A DNA stretch of 20,480 nucleotides, taken from positions 58,684 to 79,163 of the forward strand of contig KZ111204.1 of assembly GCA_002077045.2 (NCBI GenBank), read 5' to 3'. The position numbers were made by a program, and so were the translations under genes. The notes under the pieces were generated by a model, which worked only from the letters and a program-made list of their open reading frames with translations, made no database searches and was not told the DNA's origin. Source of the DNA: Rachicladosporium sp. CCFEE 5018 (Eukaryota > Ascomycota > Dothideomycetes > Cladosporiales > Cladosporiaceae). Positions 17,792 through 20,480 of this stretch are shown one piece after another (position 1 is the first letter of the stretch; each line of letters begins with the position of its first letter).

Positions 17792-19353
17792 ATGAAGCAG
17801 GTCTTCGCCACCGCTGCGGCGGTCTTCGCTACACAAGCCAGTGCTGTTGCTGTTTGGGGCCAGTGTGGTGGTAAAGGATGGAGTGGAGGAACTACCTGTG
17901 ACTCGGGCTCCGTCTGTGTGGCACAGAACGACTGTCAGTTGTCGTGAGTCCATTTCGCCGAGGAACACTTCGCTGACAACGGACGATCAGACTACTCGCA
18001 ATGCATTCCCGGCACTGCGTCGACCACAGCTACTACGCTGAAGACGACCACAAGGGCTACCACCACGACTGTCCCAGCCAGTACCACAAAGGTCTCCACC
18101 TCCGTGGTCAGCACCAGCAAGGCATCAAGCACGACTGTTGCTCCTACAACTACCAAAGCCTCCACAACCGCAGCTGGCAGCACCTCCGCAGCTGGTAGCA
18201 CCACCACTGGTACTCCAGTTAGCGCGTCCGGCAACCCGTTCGCAGGCAGACAGATCTACGCCAACCCCTACTACTCTTCAGAGATCTTCACCTCAGCGAT
18301 CCCGTCGCTCCCAGCCAGCCTTCAGGCCAAGGCCAGCGCTGTTGCGAACGTCGGTACCTACGTCTGGCTCGACACTGCCGCCAAGGTCCCAACAATGGAC
18401 ACCTACCTTGCCGACATCGCGTCGAAGAATGCTGCTGGTGCCAGCCCACCCATTCTCGGTGCTTTCGTCGTCTACGATCTCCCCAACCGTGACTGCGCCG
18501 CTTACTCCTCCAACGGCGAGTACTTGGTCGCCAATGGAGGTCTTGCCAAGTACTACGCATACATTGACTCCATTGCTACCATCATCAAGAAGTACCCAAC
18601 CACTCAGATCAACTTGGTCATTGGTATGTTGAACCTTGTTGACTTACCCACGAGCTGTTTGCTGACACTCCCGCAGAGCCCGACAGTCTTGGTAACCTCG
18701 TCACCAACCTGAACGTTGCCAAATGCCAGGAAGCGCAGCCCGCCTACGAGTCAGGTGTCGAGTACGCCATGAAGACTCTCAACTTCGCCAACGTTGCCAT
18801 GTACCTCGACGCAGGTCACGCGGGCTGGCTCGGCTGGAGCGCCAACATTGGCCCCGCCGCTCAGCTTTTCGCACGACTCTACAAGGCTGCTGGTTCCCCA
18901 TCTTCCGTTCGTGGTCTCGCCACCAACGTCGCCAACTACAATGCCTTCACCATCGCCTCGGCCCCGTCCTACACCCAGGGCAACAGCAACTACGACGAGA
19001 AGCTCTACATCGACAACCTCGCCCCGCTGCTCGTCCAGTACGGCTACCCAGCCCACTTCATCGTCGATGTGTCCCGCAATGGTGTGCAGCCCACCAAGCA
19101 ACAGGCATGGGGAGACTGGTGCAACGTCATCGGCACTGGCTTCGGTGTCAAGCCCACCACGAACACTGGCGACTCGCTCGTCGACGCCTTTGTCTGGGTC
19201 AAGCCCGGTGGAGAGGGTGATGGTACCAGCGACTCGTCAGCTACCCGCTACGACTCACACTGCGGACTGTCGGACGCACTCCAGCCGGCGCCTGAGGCAG
19301 GTACCTGGTTCCAGGCCTACTTCCAGCAGTTGTTGCAGAACGCTGCGTTCTAG
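17792..19353 (+). CDS. Secreted cellobiohydrolase II: CBM1, Thr/Ser linker, GH6 (Cel6A-like)
   Basis: This inverting exo-glucanase releases cellobiose from the non-reducing ends of cellulose and is secreted. The exons are 17792-17933, 17991-18623 and 18677-19353 (483 residues). Residues 1-18 are a signal peptide ending ASA. A family 1 cellulose-binding module follows (21-54, WGQCGGKGWSGGTTC to YYSQCIPG); intron 1 lies inside it. A Thr/Ser-rich linker (55-127), probably O-glycosylated, leads to the GH6 domain. Both GH6 signatures are intact: VVYDLPNRDC (207-216) and LVIEPD (256-261, split by intron 2). By a constant 40-residue offset to Trichoderma reesei Cel6A, D215 matches D175 and the catalytic acid D261 matches D221; C216 and C275 match its C176-C235 disulfide. 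YLDAGHAGWLGW (301-312) and WVKPGGEGDGTSD (432-444) are also present. Nothing suggests loss of activity. Confidence 0.97.
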
Positions 19354-19898
19354 ATGGACGAAAGCGATTGCTTTAGCATTGGGAGGAGGAGAATGACGGA
19401 CATATGAGATGTTGCTGCAGTGCAGTATCTTCGCTTCACTACCTAGCAGCGTATTGCAGGCTTCCTTAAATCAGCGATCGTTTCGTATGGAAATTCTTCT
19501 GACTTGTGTCGTGGGCTCAATTTACCTTCTCCTGTCAATGTCTCTACCTCAGCAGAATGGTCTTGTCGATGCTTCGTCTACAGAGACACATATCCTGCGC
19601 AATCTGCACTTCAAGCCATCGTACTTCAAGAGCACTCAGCCGCACTGGCATGCACTGATCGCAAGCACTGCACGTTATGTATAGCGATGTCGCATTGCTC
19701 CATCTCGATGTCGTAAGTCCGGCACAATCGGCCGAGTCAACGTCCACATCAGGCGTGCAACTCGTTGCGTCCGGGTCGTCCATCAAGCCACCAGACGATC
19801 TCGACAAAACGCTCGACACACTAGATCGCTTCTTTCTACAATTTCTGCTCACTAATTTTCGATTAGTATTCGACTCATCAGTCCCAATCAACACGAAC
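19354..19898. other. Intergenic region between the cellobiohydrolase and the methyltransferase
   Basis: These 545 bp hold the cellulase 3' end and the methyltransferase promoter. The open frame at plus 19677 continues in frame into the methyltransferase start, but its upstream part (Ser/Asp-rich) is not conserved-looking, so the ATG at 19899 is preferred. I see nothing else. Confidence 0.5.
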
Positions 19899-20480
19899 AT
19901 GGACGTCACTGCGGTACCCCACAACGCTGCTGCCAACGAACCCGACAGTCAACGGTTCCAGCGCGAAGTTGGCGAGATCAGCGCAGGCACTCGTCACTTG
20001 TTCGAGACGTACAGTCACATCCCACCAGATCAAGTCACCAAGCACATTACAACAGTCGTGAGTTTCATGACAACCAGGCAACTTTCATCACCCAACTAAC
20101 AGTGTCAAAGCGAGATAAAGCATGGGCAATTCACCCGTACCCGTGCATTGGACGCTGGCGATTCCTGGACCTTGGACTAGGACTCCACCGCTGCTACCCT
20201 GACGTCCTCGCGCGTCTCAAAACCGGCGGACAGACCTTCCTTGACCTTGGCTGTGCCTTTGCTCAAGACATCCGCCGACTAGCAGCTGACGGCGTAGATA
20301 GCACAAAGCTCTACGCCTGCGACCTGCGACTTGACTTCCTTGACCTAGGCTATGAGCTCTTCCGTGACAAGGAGAGCTTGAAGGCCACATTCTTCGAAGC
20401 GGACGTGTTCGCCGAAGGTGGTCCACTAGATCAGTACGAAGGTCATTTCGACATCATCCAGGCTTCGTCGTTCTTCCATC
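19899..20480 (+). CDS. SAM-dependent methyltransferase, AusD-type (3' end outside the window)
   Basis: The visible exons are 19899-20057 and 20111-20480, with an intron at 20058-20110 (GTGAGT donor, CTAAC branch site at 20094-20098, AAG acceptor). About 176 residues are visible. After a variable N-terminus comes LFETYSHIPPDQVTKHITTV (34-53), joined through the intron to RDKAWAIHPYPCIGRWRFLDL. The stretch PYPCIGxWRFL, as I recall it, marks a fungal methyltransferase group seen in terpenoid and polyketide clusters, such as AusD of austinol synthesis. SAM-binding motif I is FLDLGCAFAQD (from 20240), followed by the acidic strand end LYACDLR and by FFEADVF. Family members are usually about 270-300 residues, so roughly 100 residues lie beyond the window. 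The substrate cannot be told from this part. Without the next genes I cannot say whether it belongs to a metabolite cluster or stands alone. Confidence 0.8.

Noticed and set aside
19544..19936. Minus-strand open frame of 130 codons between the cellulase and the methyltransferase
   Set aside because: It has no recognisable motif and overlaps the methyltransferase start on the other strand; it is a likely chance frame.
1..20480. Transposons, CRISPR arrays, satellite repeats, rRNA genes
   Set aside because: I found no terminal repeats, transposase or reverse-transcriptase frames, regular repeat-spacer pattern or rRNA-like sequence; the only low-complexity stretches are inside coding regions (DYRK tail, cellulase linker).

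Overview
The window looks like nuclear DNA of a filamentous ascomycete (Pezizomycotina), probably a Dothideomycete, though placing the class is inference. The reasons are short GT-AG introns (mostly 49-66 nt) with CTRAC-type branch sites (TACTGAC, GCTGAC, GCTAAC), many genes with no intron, dense coding on both strands, and a gene set typical of the group: a Pom1-type DYRK kinase, fungal CDK8/SSN3, MIND-complex DSN1 and a GH6-CBM1 cellobiohydrolase.

Layout from left to right. 1-1352 (+): 3' part of a DYRK/Pom1-like kinase, cut by the window start. 1703-3175 (-): indoleamine 2,3-dioxygenase (NAD synthesis from tryptophan), convergent with the kinase. 4414-5658 (-): CDK8/SSN3 Mediator kinase. 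6581-8158 (+): an MFS transporter of the vacuolar Vps73-like type, divergent from SSN3. 8411-9130 (+): exosome core subunit RRP46. 9747-11499 (+): a MEIOB-like OB-fold protein whose reading frame cannot be joined by ordinary introns in two places. 11710-11976 (-): a small unidentified ORF that overlaps the start codon of the next gene. 11969-13713 (+): kinetochore protein DSN1/Mis13 in three exons. 14791-16787 (+): an eight-exon sugar-porter MFS transporter. 17792-19353 (+): a three-exon GH6 cellobiohydrolase with an N-terminal CBM1. 19899 to the window end (+): the start of an AusD-type SAM-dependent methyltransferase, cut by the window end.

The left two thirds (1-13.7 kb) is mainly housekeeping: cell polarity, NAD synthesis, transcription, RNA decay, recombination and kinetochore. 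The right third looks accessory: a sugar transporter, a secreted cellulase and a secondary-metabolism-type methyltransferase. The transporter and the cellulase each have a CGGN5CCG site upstream of a TATA-like box within 250 bp of the start codon. This suggests, but does not prove, shared control by a CLR-1-type zinc-cluster regulator.

I found no transposon, CRISPR array, rRNA or convincing tRNA. I do not see a clearly new biological system. The best leads are the broken MEIOB-like frame, the start-codon overlap at DSN1, the paired CGGN5CCG sites, and two stop-free introns of length 3n that hide inside open reading frames.
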